The translations under genes were made by a program, and so were the position numbers. Below the pieces are notes generated by a model. It had not been told where the DNA came from and did no database searches. It saw only the letters and a program-made list of their open reading frames with translations. A DNA stretch of 64,000 nucleotides from Gemmatimonadota bacterium (GTDB taxonomy: Bacteria; Latescibacterota; UBA2968; UBA8231): assembly GCA_009840005.1 (NCBI GenBank), contig VXOR01000055.1, forward strand, positions 37,069-101,068, given 5' to 3'. This document shows positions 52,028 to 61,331 of the stretch, in pieces. The first letter of the stretch is position 1; each line of letters starts with the position of its first letter.

Positions 52028-52810
52028 ATGCGTAATTTTGCCGCGGTGTACACCAAGGAGATGCGCTCCTATTTTGTTTCGCCGGTCGCCTATGTGATCG
52101 CTGGCGTGTTCCTGTTTCTCTCGGGCTATCTGTTTCGCAACATCCTGATGCAGTTCAATCTCTGGTGCTTGCAGTTTGGCCAGCGGGCGCAGATGGGCAT
52201 GGGGGGGATGCCAGCGCTCAATCTCAACGAGATGGTCATCACCCAATTCTTCGCGGTCATGGACTTCATCTGGCTCTTGGTCATTCCGATGCTGACCATG
52301 CGGCTATTTGCCGAGGAGAAGAAGTCGGGGACCATCGAGTTGCTGATGACCTCGCCGCTGCGCACCATCGAAGTGATGTTGGGCAAGTTTTTTGCTTGCT
52401 TTTCGCTCTACGGCATCATCGTCAGCCTGACGCTGATCTACTTTCTCATCCTCGAAGTGTACGGCTCGCCCGACTGGGGGCCAATTTTTTCCGGCTACTT
52501 AGGCTACTTATTCCTCGGCGCGACCTTTATCTCCGTGGGTATCTTGGCCTCGGCGCTGACTGAAAATCAGATCGTCGCCGTGCTGCTGACCTTTGGCATG
52601 TTGCTCCTGTTCTGGCTCATCGACTGGTCGGCGAGCTTTGCCGGTCCCACGGCCGCCAAAATCCTGCAGTACCTCTCCTTTATAGCCCACCTCGAAGATT
52701 TCCAGCGCGGAGTCATCGACACCAAGGATGTGGTGTTCTACCTGAGCTTTACGTTTTTCTGCTTGTTTTTGACCACGCGCGTCATTGAATCGCGGAGATG
52801 GAGGCGCTGA
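52028..52810 (+). CDS. ABC-2 type transporter permease (GldF-like)
   Basis: 260 residues with six predicted membrane spans: NFAAVYTKEMRSYFVSPVAYVIAGVFLFLSGYLF at the start, then FFAVMDFIWLLVIPMLTMRLFAEEKKSGTIELLMTSPL, the classic ABC-2 cytoplasmic coupling loop, and further spans. It follows the ATPase by one base and precedes the GldG-like gene by two. Confidence 0.9.
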   Translation: MRNFAAVYTKEMRSYFVSPVAYVIAGVFLFLSGYLFRNILMQFNLWCLQFGQRAQMGMGGMPALNLNEMVITQFFAVMDFIWLLVIPMLTMRLFAEEKKSGTIELLMTSPLRTIEVMLGKFFACFSLYGIIVSLTLIYFLILEVYGSPDWGPIFSGYLGYLFLGATFISVGILASALTENQIVAVLLTFGMLLLFWLIDWSASFAGPTAAKILQYLSFIAHLEDFQRGVIDTKDVVFYLSFTFFCLFLTTRVIESRRWRR

Positions 52811-52812
52811 GT

Positions 52813-55800
52813 ATGAAGGCATATACCACGCCCTTGGGGCTGGTCGGCGCGGCGCTGATGGTCGCGGGTGGCACGGCCTATCTGCTCAATGCCGAGAGCG
52901 GCTCGGCTGGGCTTTTCAACTTGGCACTCGGTGCCCTGATGGTGGCCGCGGCCGGATTGCTCAACCCAGCGCTCTTCCGCCAGTACGGCCGCTGGCTCAA
53001 CGCCTTTTGGGGCGGCATCATGGTCTTTGGCATTGTGGCTATGATCAATTTTTTGGGCAACCGCTATCCCGAGCGCTTCGACCTGACTGAGGGCCAGCTA
53101 CACAGCCTCGCCGATTTGACGGTGGAGACGCTCAAGGCGCTGGACCGGGATGTTCACGCCCTCGCCTTTATGGAGGGGGGCGAAAACGCCGAACTCGAAC
53201 TGCTGTTGGCCGAGTTGGAGACGTATAGCACCCGCTTCAGCTACGAATTCATCGACCCGGACCGCGACCCGCGCCGCACCGAGGACTACGGCATCCGCCG
53301 CTACGACACGCTGGTGTTGGAAAGCGGCGACAAACAACAGCAAATCACCGAACTAAAAGAGCGCGAGATCGTCAATTCGCTGCTCAAGCTGACGCGCGAG
53401 CGCCAAGACCGGATCTACTTGACGGTGGGGCACGGTGAGCGCCAGCTTGCCAACCAACCTGATGGGCTAGAGCAGTTAAAGGTCCAATTGGGGGCGATCG
53501 ACTACGCGGTCGAGGATTCGCTCTTCCTCGCCCGCGAGGGGACGGTGCCCGAAGATTGCGCCGTGCTGGTCATAGCTGGTCCGCGCACGCCCTTCTTCCC
53601 GGTGGAGGTTGAGGCCATCCGCTCCTACCTAGCAGAAGGCGGAGCCTTGCTGTTGCTTTTGGACCCGCTCGCCGACAGCGGCTTAGCAGAGCTATTGGGC
53701 GAGTGGGGCGTGGCGGTCGGCGACGACTTCGTCATCGACACCAGCGGCATTGGCTCGCTCTTTGGCCTTGATTTTACCACGCCGGTCGCCCTTTCCTACG
53801 GCGACCATCCGGTCACGCGCAAGCACCAGGGCGTGATGACTTTCTTCCAACTCGGCCGCTCGGTGCGTTTTGACGAGGCCAGCGGCCGCGAGGGCGGCCC
53901 CTTGGTTATGACCTCGGAGGCCGGTTGGGCCGAAACCGACTTGAGCGTGCTCACCAGCGAGGGCGATCAGACGGTCAAGCTCGACGAGGGCGTCGATCAG
54001 CCCGGGCCGGTATCCTTGGCCGTCGCCGCCCGAGACACCGAGGTGGGAGGCCGTTTGGTCGTCTTTGGGGACTCAGATTTTGCCACCAACCAGTACTTCG
54101 GTGTCCAGGGCAACGGCGACTTGGTGCTCAACGCCCTGAGCTGGCTGGCCGAGGACGAAGCTCTGATCTCGATTCGCCCCCGCGAGCCGGGCCACAACCC
54201 CATCGCCCTGACCGAAAGTGACAGCGAGTGGATTTTCTGGCTCAGCGTGGTGCTCTACCCAGGGCTAATCGCCTTGGTCGGCATTGTGGTCGTTTCGCGC
54301 AAGGGGCGCTGGAGCTTGGCCGACTTGAGCGCGGCCGGATTGGGCATTGTGATTTCGCTCGGTATTGCCGCGCTGGTCAACTTCCTCGGCGACCGCTACC
54401 ACCTCCGCAAGGATATGACAGCCGACGCGCTGTTTACGCTGTCGGACGATACCCACCGACTCCTCACGCCCCTCGCAGACAACGGCCAGTACGTCAGCGT
54501 CAAGACCTTCATGAGCGAGATGGAGAACATGCGCTTTGAGGATCTCTTAAGGGAGTACAGCTATGTATCGCCCAACTTTGACTACGAGCTGCTCGATCCG
54601 CAAAAAAACCGGCTGCGCGTGGAGCAAAACAATATCCGCGAGCGCGGGACCTCGATTATTGAAGTGATCGACGAAGGGCAGGTGCGCACAGAGCGCATCA
54701 CCGCCCAGAGCGAAGAGTCGTTGAGCAATGCTATTCTCAAGGCGCTCAAAGGCCGCGAGCTAAGGGCCTATTTTACCAGCGGCCACGGCGAGGCTGAACT
54801 GGACCAAGTTGATGAGCTTGGCTATTCCACCCTCAAAGGCCGCCTCAAGGAGTTAAACTTCGCGGTCGAGGGAGGGCTGACGCTCGCCGAGCCGGTGCCT
54901 GACGACGCTACCTTAGTGGTGGTCTTGGGGCCGAAGGAGCGCTTTGCTGCGGCTGCGGCTGAAGTACTGCGGCAATACTTGGGCCGCGGGGGCAGCGCGC
55001 TGTTTTTGCTCGACCCGGGCCAGCCGACCGGGCTTGAGGCGCTGTTGAACGAGTACTCGATCGAGCTGGGGCAGGACTTTGTCGTCGATCTGAGCGGCTT
55101 GGGGCAGCTTTTTGGCGCGGATGTCTCAGTGCCGGTAGTCATCAACTACGGCGATCACCCGATCACCGAAAAGCTATCCGGCGGTACGATGAGCTTCTTT
55201 CCGCTGGCGCGCTCGGTGCAGATGACCGAACACCGGCTCAAGGAGCCGGACATCGCCGCGTTGGCGCACACCCACAAAAGCAGTTGGGGCGAAGCGGACC
55301 TAGCGCCGATAATGGGCGAGGGCGGCGAGGTGGATTTCGACCCGGAAGTAGATATGCGCGGCCCAGTGCCGCTGGGCGTGGCAGTCTCCGCTGCTGCCGA
55401 CACTAGCTTGGCACCCGAGGGACGGACGCGGCTGGTGGTCATCGGCGACGCGGATTTTGCCTCCAATCAGTACTTTGCCCAGCAGGCCAATGGCGAGCTA
55501 TTTCTCGGCAGCGTCGGTTGGCTAACCGAGGACGAAGACCGCCTGACCATCGCCGACAAGCAACCTGCCTTTAACCCCATCAACCTGATCGGCAATCAGG
55601 GCGCAGTCATTCTCTGGGTCTCAGTGTTTATTGTGCCCTTTGCGGTCGCTTTATCGGGCATGGTCATGGTGCTCCGGCGCGGCTATCAGACCTATGCCGA
55701 GGGCTTTGTCTCATGGCTGGTGTACACCTTTTGGGGCAATGCGATGTTCTTCTTCATCAGCGGCATCATTGCCACCAGCGAGGGAGCGGTCTTTGAGGGC

Positions 55801-56064
55801 GAGGTCAAATTGATCGCGGCCTTAGCCTCGGCGGCCATTGGCTACGGCCTCTATCGACACGCAGCGTGGGCTTGGCAAGCCGGCTTGGTGTTTGCGGTGT
55901 TGTGCGCTGGCGTGGTCGCGCTGACGATTTTCACCGGTGCCAGCCTTGGGTTCTCGCTGATTCCCAACGAGACAGTCCAACTGATCTACGCCGCGGTTTT
56001 CGTGGTCAACGCGGCCATTCTCGTGTGGATTAAAAAGGTCTTTGTCCAAGAGGAGCAAGCATGA
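52813..56064 (+). CDS. Tandemly duplicated GldG-like ABC transporter auxiliary protein
   Basis: 1,083 residues, about twice the usual GldG-like size. ATG 52813 is preceded by GGAGG; ATG 52798 lies inside the permease gene. After two or three membrane spans comes copy 1 (about residues 85-490: NFLGNRYPERFDLTEGQLHSLAD ... DSDFATNQYF). Two more spans follow, then copy 2 (about 520-935: NFLGDRYHLRKDMTADALFTLSDD ... GDADFASNQYF), and a C-terminal block of about five spans. Both copies keep the LLLLDP/LFLLDP and SYGDHP/NYGDHP landmarks. The periplasmic GldG-type domains probably contact cargo or the envelope partner of the exporter. It overlaps the DUF4340 gene in ATGA. Confidence 0.85.
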   Translation: MKAYTTPLGLVGAALMVAGGTAYLLNAESGSAGLFNLALGALMVAAAGLLNPALFRQYGRWLNAFWGGIMVFGIVAMINFLGNRYPERFDLTEGQLHSLADLTVETLKALDRDVHALAFMEGGENAELELLLAELETYSTRFSYEFIDPDRDPRRTEDYGIRRYDTLVLESGDKQQQITELKEREIVNSLLKLTRERQDRIYLTVGHGERQLANQPDGLEQLKVQLGAIDYAVEDSLFLAREGTVPEDCAVLVIAGPRTPFFPVEVEAIRSYLAEGGALLLLLDPLADSGLAELLGEWGVAVGDDFVIDTSGIGSLFGLDFTTPVALSYGDHPVTRKHQGVMTFFQLGRSVRFDEASGREGGPLVMTSEAGWAETDLSVLTSEGDQTVKLDEGVDQPGPVSLAVAARDTEVGGRLVVFGDSDFATNQYFGVQGNGDLVLNALSWLAEDEALISIRPREPGHNPIALTESDSEWIFWLSVVLYPGLIALVGIVVVSRKGRWSLADLSAAGLGIVISLGIAALVNFLGDRYHLRKDMTADALFTLSDDTHRLLTPLADNGQYVSVKTFMSEMENMRFEDLLREYSYVSPNFDYELLDPQKNRLRVEQNNIRERGTSIIEVIDEGQVRTERITAQSEESLSNAILKALKGRELRAYFTSGHGEAELDQVDELGYSTLKGRLKELNFAVEGGLTLAEPVPDDATLVVVLGPKERFAAAAAEVLRQYLGRGGSALFLLDPGQPTGLEALLNEYSIELGQDFVVDLSGLGQLFGADVSVPVVINYGDHPITEKLSGGTMSFFPLARSVQMTEHRLKEPDIAALAHTHKSSWGEADLAPIMGEGGEVDFDPEVDMRGPVPLGVAVSAAADTSLAPEGRTRLVVIGDADFASNQYFAQQANGELFLGSVGWLTEDEDRLTIADKQPAFNPINLIGNQGAVILWVSVFIVPFAVALSGMVMVLRRGYQTYAEGFVSWLVYTFWGNAMFFFISGIIATSEGAVFEGEVKLIAALASAAIGYGLYRHAAWAWQAGLVFAVLCAGVVALTIFTGASLGFSLIPNETVQLIYAAVFVVNAAILVWIKKVFVQEEQA

Positions 56065-57479
56065 AATTCAAGACCAATGTCGCAATCGGTGCCGTCTTTG
56101 TGGTGCTGTTAGCCTTTGTCTATTTCTACGAGATCAAAGGCGGCGAGGAACGCCGCCAAGAAGCCGAAAAATCCAAGCAGCTATTCGTCTTCCAAGAAGA
56201 TGATGCACAGCGGCTCGAATTGTTGCGCGGCGACGATGCCTTGGTGTTGGACAAGGGGACGGGCGGCTGGAACCTGAGCGCACCCATGACCGACGGCGCG
56301 GACCAAGAGGCCGTAGAGCGCTATTTGCGCAATTTGCTCGAGTGCGAGCGAGAAAAAGTGGTCGTCGATAGCGCGGCTGCGAGCGCAGAGGAAGCCGCCC
56401 AATACGGGCTTGATGCGCCGCGACTCAAGGTGCGGCTGCAAACCGAAGGCGGTGCCGAGCAGGTAGTGGCTTTTGGAGCGGACAGCCCCACCGACCGCTT
56501 CACCTACGCCCAACTGCAAGGCGACAATCCCGAGATCTTTGTGGTGCGCGCTTGGCGCTTTGACAACCTCGACAAGCTCGCCTTTGACCTGCGCGACCGC
56601 CGGGTGCTAGCCTTTGCCAAAGACGAGGTGATGCAGGTGCAGCGGTGGGGCGCGGGTGGCGCGGCCGTGCTGGCGCGGGCCGAGCCTGATTGGCAATTGC
56701 GCGAGCCGGTAATCGCCCGGGCCGACGCCGACGCGGTAAACGGCCTACTCGACAAAATCGACCAAGCCGAGATCGAGGCTTTTGTCGCCGAAGATCCAGA
56801 TGCTGACTCCTTGGCTGCTTACGGCTTGGGGGAGCGCGCGTCGCAGGTGGAAATCGCCTTGCTCGTCGGCGCAGACCGGGCCGAGAAGCGCTTGGCCATT
56901 GGCGGCGCGGATGACCAGGGCCGTTGGTACGCGCGCGATGCCAGCCGGCCGCAAGTATTTTTGGTCGATTCGACGCTGGTGCAAGAGCTTACCAAGGGCA
57001 TCTCCGACCTGCGCGACAAAGAGCCGCTGCGCTTCGAGCGCGAGCAGGTCGAGCGCATCGTCTTGACTCGCGGGGCTGCACTTGCGTTTGCGGCTGACAA
57101 GGACACGAGCGGTGTGTGGCACTTGTCCGAGCCTATGGGGCGCGACGCCAAATCGTGGAAGCTCAACAGCCTCCTGAGCGACTTGGAGCAACTCGAAGTC
57201 GAGGATTTTGCCGAGGAACTGCCCGCCGAGGCCGCGTCTGCCTTCAGCATCGAGCTGCTCGGCGAAGGGCAAGCCCTGCTGACCGCTCGCTTCAGCGCAG
57301 CCGCCGGAACCTCGTACCTGCAACAGGAAGGCGACGACGCGGTGTACGTCGTAAGTGGCGATGACTTCGCCGAGTTGGATTTGGATATAGACGACGTAGC
57401 GCAAGCTCCCAAAAAGCCGGTTGCACCCGCCGCCAGCAGCGAAGAAGACCCCGACGACGGCGGCGCTGACAGTCCGTAA
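56061..57479 (+). CDS. DUF4340 membrane-anchored protein
   Basis: 472 residues. One N-terminal membrane anchor (AIGAVFVVLLAFVYFYEI) is followed by a long periplasmic region with repeated beta-rich DUF4340 units (DAQRLELLRGDDALVLDKGTGGWNL; ...LREPVIARADADAVNGLLDKI). DUF4340 genes regularly follow GldG-like genes, as here, and are thought to work with that ABC system. The last 25 residues are acidic and low-complexity. The ends overlap both neighbours (ATGA and TAATG). Confidence 0.88.
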   Translation: MKFKTNVAIGAVFVVLLAFVYFYEIKGGEERRQEAEKSKQLFVFQEDDAQRLELLRGDDALVLDKGTGGWNLSAPMTDGADQEAVERYLRNLLECEREKVVVDSAAASAEEAAQYGLDAPRLKVRLQTEGGAEQVVAFGADSPTDRFTYAQLQGDNPEIFVVRAWRFDNLDKLAFDLRDRRVLAFAKDEVMQVQRWGAGGAAVLARAEPDWQLREPVIARADADAVNGLLDKIDQAEIEAFVAEDPDADSLAAYGLGERASQVEIALLVGADRAEKRLAIGGADDQGRWYARDASRPQVFLVDSTLVQELTKGISDLRDKEPLRFEREQVERIVLTRGAALAFAADKDTSGVWHLSEPMGRDAKSWKLNSLLSDLEQLEVEDFAEELPAEAASAFSIELLGEGQALLTARFSAAAGTSYLQQEGDDAVYVVSGDDFAELDLDIDDVAQAPKKPVAPAASSEEDPDDGGADSP

Positions 57480-58435
57480 TGTATCTCGGCGGTCTGCTCG
57501 CCGCACTCGTCGTCCTCGCTGAGGGCTTCGACCTGAGCTCAGCCGAAGGGCTGCACGCCCAAGCTCCTCGGGTCGAGGCGACTCTGGACACCGCGGTTGC
57601 TCGGGTCGGCGATCCCATCCGCCTGACGTTGACGCTCCACCACGACGCCACCGCGCGTCCCGAGGCCCCGGACCTACCCCAGATTCTCCGGGATTTTTCC
57701 CCCCGTTGCGCTGGTTGGTACCAACGCGAGACCGCGACTGGCGTTGAGCTAGCGCAAGAATGCGAACTGCGTCTCTACGAACTGGGGCTACACGAGGTGC
57801 CGGCCGTGGCCGTGCCCTTTGTTACCGCTACGGGCGACACGCTCCTGCACGCGACTCGACCCTTAGCCATAGAGGTCATCAGTGCCCGAGGCGAAGGGGA
57901 GGACCAACTGCGCGACATCAAACCGCCTGTGCTCATCAGCGGGGGAGTGCCGTTATGGGTAGTCATCGCAATCGGACTGCTGGTGTTGGCGCTCTGCGCG
58001 CTCGGCGGCGTTTGGCTCTGGCGTCGCCGCACCCGCACCCCAGAGCCTCCGCCCCCGCCCGAGCCGATAGACTACGCGGCTGAATTCGTGCGCATCGCCG
58101 CGAGCGGTCTGCTGGAATGCGGTGATTTCAAAACGTACTACTCGTTGCTAGCGGAAAATCTGCGCCGCTTCTTGGAGGAAAGTCTGGCAATTGAGGCCAT
58201 GGAGCAGACTACGTCTGAGTTGGCGGACGCGTTGCAGGAGGCTGAAGTCGAAGGTGCGCTTAGGGAGCAGGTCATCGACTACTTGGCCGCGGCCGACTTG
58301 GTGAAGTTCGCCCGCTTTCATCCGGCGCTGGACGAGGCCCGGCGCGCACCGGATGACGGCCTAGCTATATTGCGTGCTATTGAGGAGGCGGTCGCACCCC
58401 CCGCTGCTGAGGCCCATGCAGAACATCCGGTTTGA
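57479..58435 (+). CDS. Membrane protein with BatD/DUF4381-like features
   Basis: 318 residues. The N-terminus is a signal or anchor segment. A periplasmic beta domain (RVEATLDTAVARVGDPIRLTLTLHHD) resembles the start of BatD. A membrane span (LWVVIAIGLLVLALCALGGVWLW) follows, then a proline run and a cytoplasmic helical domain with DYAAEFVRIAASGLLECGDFKTYYSLLAENLRRFLEES, which resembles DUF4381. It probably links the VWA partners to the membrane. It overlaps batA by 20 bases. I am unsure of the exact family name. Confidence 0.7.
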   Translation: MYLGGLLAALVVLAEGFDLSSAEGLHAQAPRVEATLDTAVARVGDPIRLTLTLHHDATARPEAPDLPQILRDFSPRCAGWYQRETATGVELAQECELRLYELGLHEVPAVAVPFVTATGDTLLHATRPLAIEVISARGEGEDQLRDIKPPVLISGGVPLWVVIAIGLLVLALCALGGVWLWRRRTRTPEPPPPPEPIDYAAEFVRIAASGLLECGDFKTYYSLLAENLRRFLEESLAIEAMEQTTSELADALQEAEVEGALREQVIDYLAAADLVKFARFHPALDEARRAPDDGLAILRAIEEAVAPPAAEAHAEHPV

Positions 58436-59420
58436 GAATCCCGAGTGGCTGCTGTTGCTGCTGCTGTTGCCCGTTTTGCTCTACAGCTACGTGCGTGCGC
58501 ACCGGGGCCGCCGGAGCAGCGTGCAGTTTTCCGACCTCGGCGTGTTGCGCCGCGCCACCGCGTCGCTGTGGACCAAGCTCCGGCACGGCCTCCTCGCGTT
58601 GAAGATACTCGGCTTGGGCTGCCTCATCGCGGCCATGGCCCGCCCGCAAGCCGGGCGCGAGGTGCGGGAAATATCGGGCGAGGGCATTGACATCATGCTG
58701 ACGTTAGACATCTCGTCGAGCATGGAACTGAACGACCTAGACGAAGGTCAAAAGAGTCGCTTGCAGGTGGCCAAGGAAGTGGTGGCCGACTTTATCGCTG
58801 GTCGCCACAGCGACCGCATCGGCATGGTCGTTTTTGCCGGTGAGAGCTTCACCCAGTGCCCGCTGACCCTCGACTATCGAGTGCTGTTGGAGTTTCTCCA
58901 GGGCGTGGAAATCGCCAGCGAGGAATGGGATGGCACGGCCATTGGCATGGCGCTGATCAACGCCTGCAACCGCCTGCGCGACTCGGATGCCGAGAGCAAG
59001 GTAATTATCCTGCTGACCGATGGCGTGAACAACGCCGGCGAGGTCGAGCCGTTGACCGCGGCTGAGGTGGCTGCGGCCGTGGGCATTCGGGTCTATACCA
59101 TTGGCGTGGGCAGCGACGGGGAGATTCGCCGGCCCGTGCGCGGCGTTTTCGGCACCCGCTATCAGACCGTACAGGTGGAGATCGACGAGGAAACCTTACA
59201 GGAGGTGGCCGTGCGCACCGGCGGCCAGTACTATCGAGCGACCAGCGAGGAAAAGCTAGAGGCCATCTACCGCGAGATCGGCGAGTTAGAGGCGACCGAG
59301 ATCAAATCCGAAATCCACCTGAATTACTCGGAGCGCTTCGCCTATTTTCTCTATGTGGGCTTGGGCTTGTTGTTGGTGGAGATGCTGTTGGTCCATACCC
59401 GTTTCCGCTCGCTGCCTTGA
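58416..59420 (+). CDS. batA: BatA, von Willebrand factor A domain protein
   Basis: 334 residues from ATG 58416 with GAGG just before; earlier in-frame starts lie deeper in the previous gene. The N-terminus has two membrane segments (FENPEWLLLLLLLPVLLYSY and a second near residue 62), then a periplasmic VWA domain with a complete MIDAS (LDISSSMEL; later TDGVNNAGE), and a C-terminal membrane span. Bat proteins pair with MoxR in envelope-stress functions of Bacteroidota and spirochaetes. Confidence 0.9.
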   Translation: MQNIRFENPEWLLLLLLLPVLLYSYVRAHRGRRSSVQFSDLGVLRRATASLWTKLRHGLLALKILGLGCLIAAMARPQAGREVREISGEGIDIMLTLDISSSMELNDLDEGQKSRLQVAKEVVADFIAGRHSDRIGMVVFAGESFTQCPLTLDYRVLLEFLQGVEIASEEWDGTAIGMALINACNRLRDSDAESKVIILLTDGVNNAGEVEPLTAAEVAAAVGIRVYTIGVGSDGEIRRPVRGVFGTRYQTVQVEIDEETLQEVAVRTGGQYYRATSEEKLEAIYREIGELEATEIKSEIHLNYSERFAYFLYVGLGLLLVEMLLVHTRFRSLP

Positions 59421-59448
59421 TCCGCAGATGGACGCAGATGGACGCAGA
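59421..59448. repeat. Short decamer repeat in the batA-batB gap
   Basis: The unit CGCAGATGGA occurs 2.6 times from 59423 to 59448. The 112-base gap holding it is the only sizeable break in the MoxR-Bat run. The rest of the gap shows no gene and no convincing promoter. Confidence 0.6.
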
Positions 59449-59532
59449 ATAGTAGAAACAAGACGATCCGCATCTCGAATCGTTTAATCATTCAGGATTG
59501 CTATATGACAGGGGTGTGTAAGGTCGGTTAAT

Positions 59533-60558
59533 ATGCGCTTTGCAAATTTGTACAATTTTTGGTTGCTGTTGCTGCTGCCCTTTTTGGCGGCCTTTTTGGC
59601 TTGGGCGCTGTGGGTGCGCCGCCGCGCCTTGGCGCGTTTTGCCCACGGCCCGCTGGCCGAGAAGCTGACCCGCAACCTGAGCCGGGGCCGCCAAGTGAGC
59701 AAGTGCGTTCTATTGGGGCTGGGGACCTTCTTTGCGATCCTCGCGCTGACCCGCCCCCAATTCGGTACTCAACTCGAAATGGCCGAGCGCAAGGGCGTAG
59801 ATGTGATGGTGGTGCTCGACGTGTCGCGCAGTATGCAGGCCGAGGACGTCAAGCCGAGCCGCTTGGCGCGGGCCAAATACCAAATTCGCGGCCTGTTGGA
59901 CTTGCTGCGGGGCGACCGGGTTGGGTTGGTGGTTTTCGCAGGACAGGCCTTTGTCCAATGTCCGTTGACGACGGACTATGGTGCCGTGGAGCTGTTTCTC
60001 GACGTGCTGGACGCCGGGGCCATACCCGTCCAGGGAACGGCCATTGGCGACGCGGTGCGGCTGGCCGTGCGCTCGTTTGAGGAGGGCGAGGGCCAGCACA
60101 AGGCCATCGTGCTGTTCACCGACGGCGAGGATCACGTGGGGCAACCGCTGGCAGCGGCGCGGACGGCTGCCGCACAGGGCATACGCCTCTTTGCCCTGGG
60201 GCTAGGGACGCCCGATGGCGAGCTTATCCCTACCGAGGAGGAGGGTGGCGGCGTGAGTTTTCACAAGGACAAGCGCGGCCAATACGTCAAAACCCGGCTC
60301 GACGAGAGCACCTTGCAGGACATGGCACTGGAGACGGGGGGCGATTACTTTCGCACTACCTTGGGAGGCGCGGAATTGGACGCTTTATATGGCCAGATCG
60401 CCGAGATGGATCAGCGCGAAATCGGCTCTACCCGCCTCACCCGCTATCAGGAGCGCTTCCAATGGCCTCTATTGTTGGCCCTTTGCTGTTTCTTCGCCGA
60501 GGCGTTCTTGGGCGATGCACGGGTGCAGGCCCGCGAGTGGCAGGGGCGGTTCGCCTAA
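59533..60558 (+). CDS. batB: BatB, von Willebrand factor A domain protein
   Basis: 341 residues with the same layout as BatA: an N-terminal hydrophobic segment, a membrane span (VLLGLGTFFAILALTRP), the VWA MIDAS LDVSRSMQAED, TDGEDH and a C-terminal membrane span (WPLLLALCCFFAEAFLGD). It overlaps batC by one base (TAATG). Confidence 0.9.
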   Translation: MRFANLYNFWLLLLLPFLAAFLAWALWVRRRALARFAHGPLAEKLTRNLSRGRQVSKCVLLGLGTFFAILALTRPQFGTQLEMAERKGVDVMVVLDVSRSMQAEDVKPSRLARAKYQIRGLLDLLRGDRVGLVVFAGQAFVQCPLTTDYGAVELFLDVLDAGAIPVQGTAIGDAVRLAVRSFEEGEGQHKAIVLFTDGEDHVGQPLAAARTAAAQGIRLFALGLGTPDGELIPTEEEGGGVSFHKDKRGQYVKTRLDESTLQDMALETGGDYFRTTLGGAELDALYGQIAEMDQREIGSTRLTRYQERFQWPLLLALCCFFAEAFLGDARVQAREWQGRFA

Positions 60559-61331
60559 TGGGTACACTATGGGTCGTCTTGGGAATCTGGCTGGTCGTCT
60601 GCGGGGCGACCGTGGGCGATCCCGTGGCCAGCAAGAGTGCCGAGGCGCTGGAGCACTACCAGCGCGGCGAGTACGATCAGGCCCTACAGCTCTACCGCGA
60701 CGCCCTGCTCGACCGGCCCGACGCGCCCGAGCTGCACTTCAACGTCGGGGACGCGCTTTTTAAGCGCGGCGAATACGACCAAGCCCTGCGCGAATTCGAG
60801 CGGGTGCTCAGCGCCGAGGAGCAGAAAATCGAGGCGCAAGCCCATTACAACATGGGCAATAGCTTCTTTCAGCAGCAGGCGTTTGAACAGGCCGTCGCCG
60901 CGTACAAGCAGGCGCTGGAGCTAGATGCGGCCGATGAGGATGCCAAGGTAAACTTGGAACTGACGCTGGAGAAATTGCAGGAGCAGCAACAGCAGCAAGA
61001 CCAACAGCAGGAGGATTCGGAGCAGGATCAACAGCAGCAAGACCAACAGCAGGATTCAGAGCAGAATCAACAGAATCAAGAGCAGCAGGAGGATTCGGAG
61101 CAGGATCAACAGCAGCAAGACCAACAGCAAGATCAGCAGCAACAAAATTCAGAGCAAAATCAACAGCAGCAGGGGGGACAGGATCAACAGCAGGAGGAGC
61201 AGCCGACCGAGCAGCGATCCATCAGTCCCGAGGAAGCTCAACAGCTCATGGATGCACTCAAAAACCGCGAGTTGGAAGCTCAAAAGCGCCGGTTCCGCGC
61301 CACCGGCAAGGCGCAGGCTAGGGATTGGTGA
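60558..61331 (+). CDS. batC: BatC-like TPR protein with long Gln-rich repeat tail
   Basis: 257 residues from ATG 60558. A signal segment is followed by two to three TPRs (AEALEHYQRGEYDQALQLYRDAL; PELHFNVGDALFKRGEYDQALREFERVL; AHYNMGNSFFQQQAFEQAVAAYKQAL). A tail of about 100 residues built of Gln/Asp/Glu/Ser follows (EDSEQDQQQQDQQQ and variants). A 47-base DNA segment recurs exactly at 61005-61051 and 61083-61129. A helical end (SPEEAQQLMDALKNRELEAQKRR) closes the protein. TPR-plus-Gln-rich proteins are normal between batB and batD. It overlaps batD in GTGA. Confidence 0.88.
   Translation: MGTLWVVLGIWLVVCGATVGDPVASKSAEALEHYQRGEYDQALQLYRDALLDRPDAPELHFNVGDALFKRGEYDQALREFERVLSAEEQKIEAQAHYNMGNSFFQQQAFEQAVAAYKQALELDAADEDAKVNLELTLEKLQEQQQQQDQQQEDSEQDQQQQDQQQDSEQNQQNQEQQEDSEQDQQQQDQQQDQQQQNSEQNQQQQGGQDQQQEEQPTEQRSISPEEAQQLMDALKNRELEAQKRRFRATGKAQARDW
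61005..61129 (+). repeat. In-gene direct repeat encoding a Gln-rich tail
   Basis: A 47-base segment at 61005-61051 recurs exactly at 61083-61129, a 78-base period, inside batC. The reading frame is kept. Flanking DNA is also made of CAG/CAA-rich short units up to about 61205. Confidence 0.9.

Noticed and set aside
60978..61205. CAG-rich repeats as a mobile element or assembly collapse
   Set aside because: They encode the Gln-rich tail normally seen in BatC-type proteins and keep the frame throughout.
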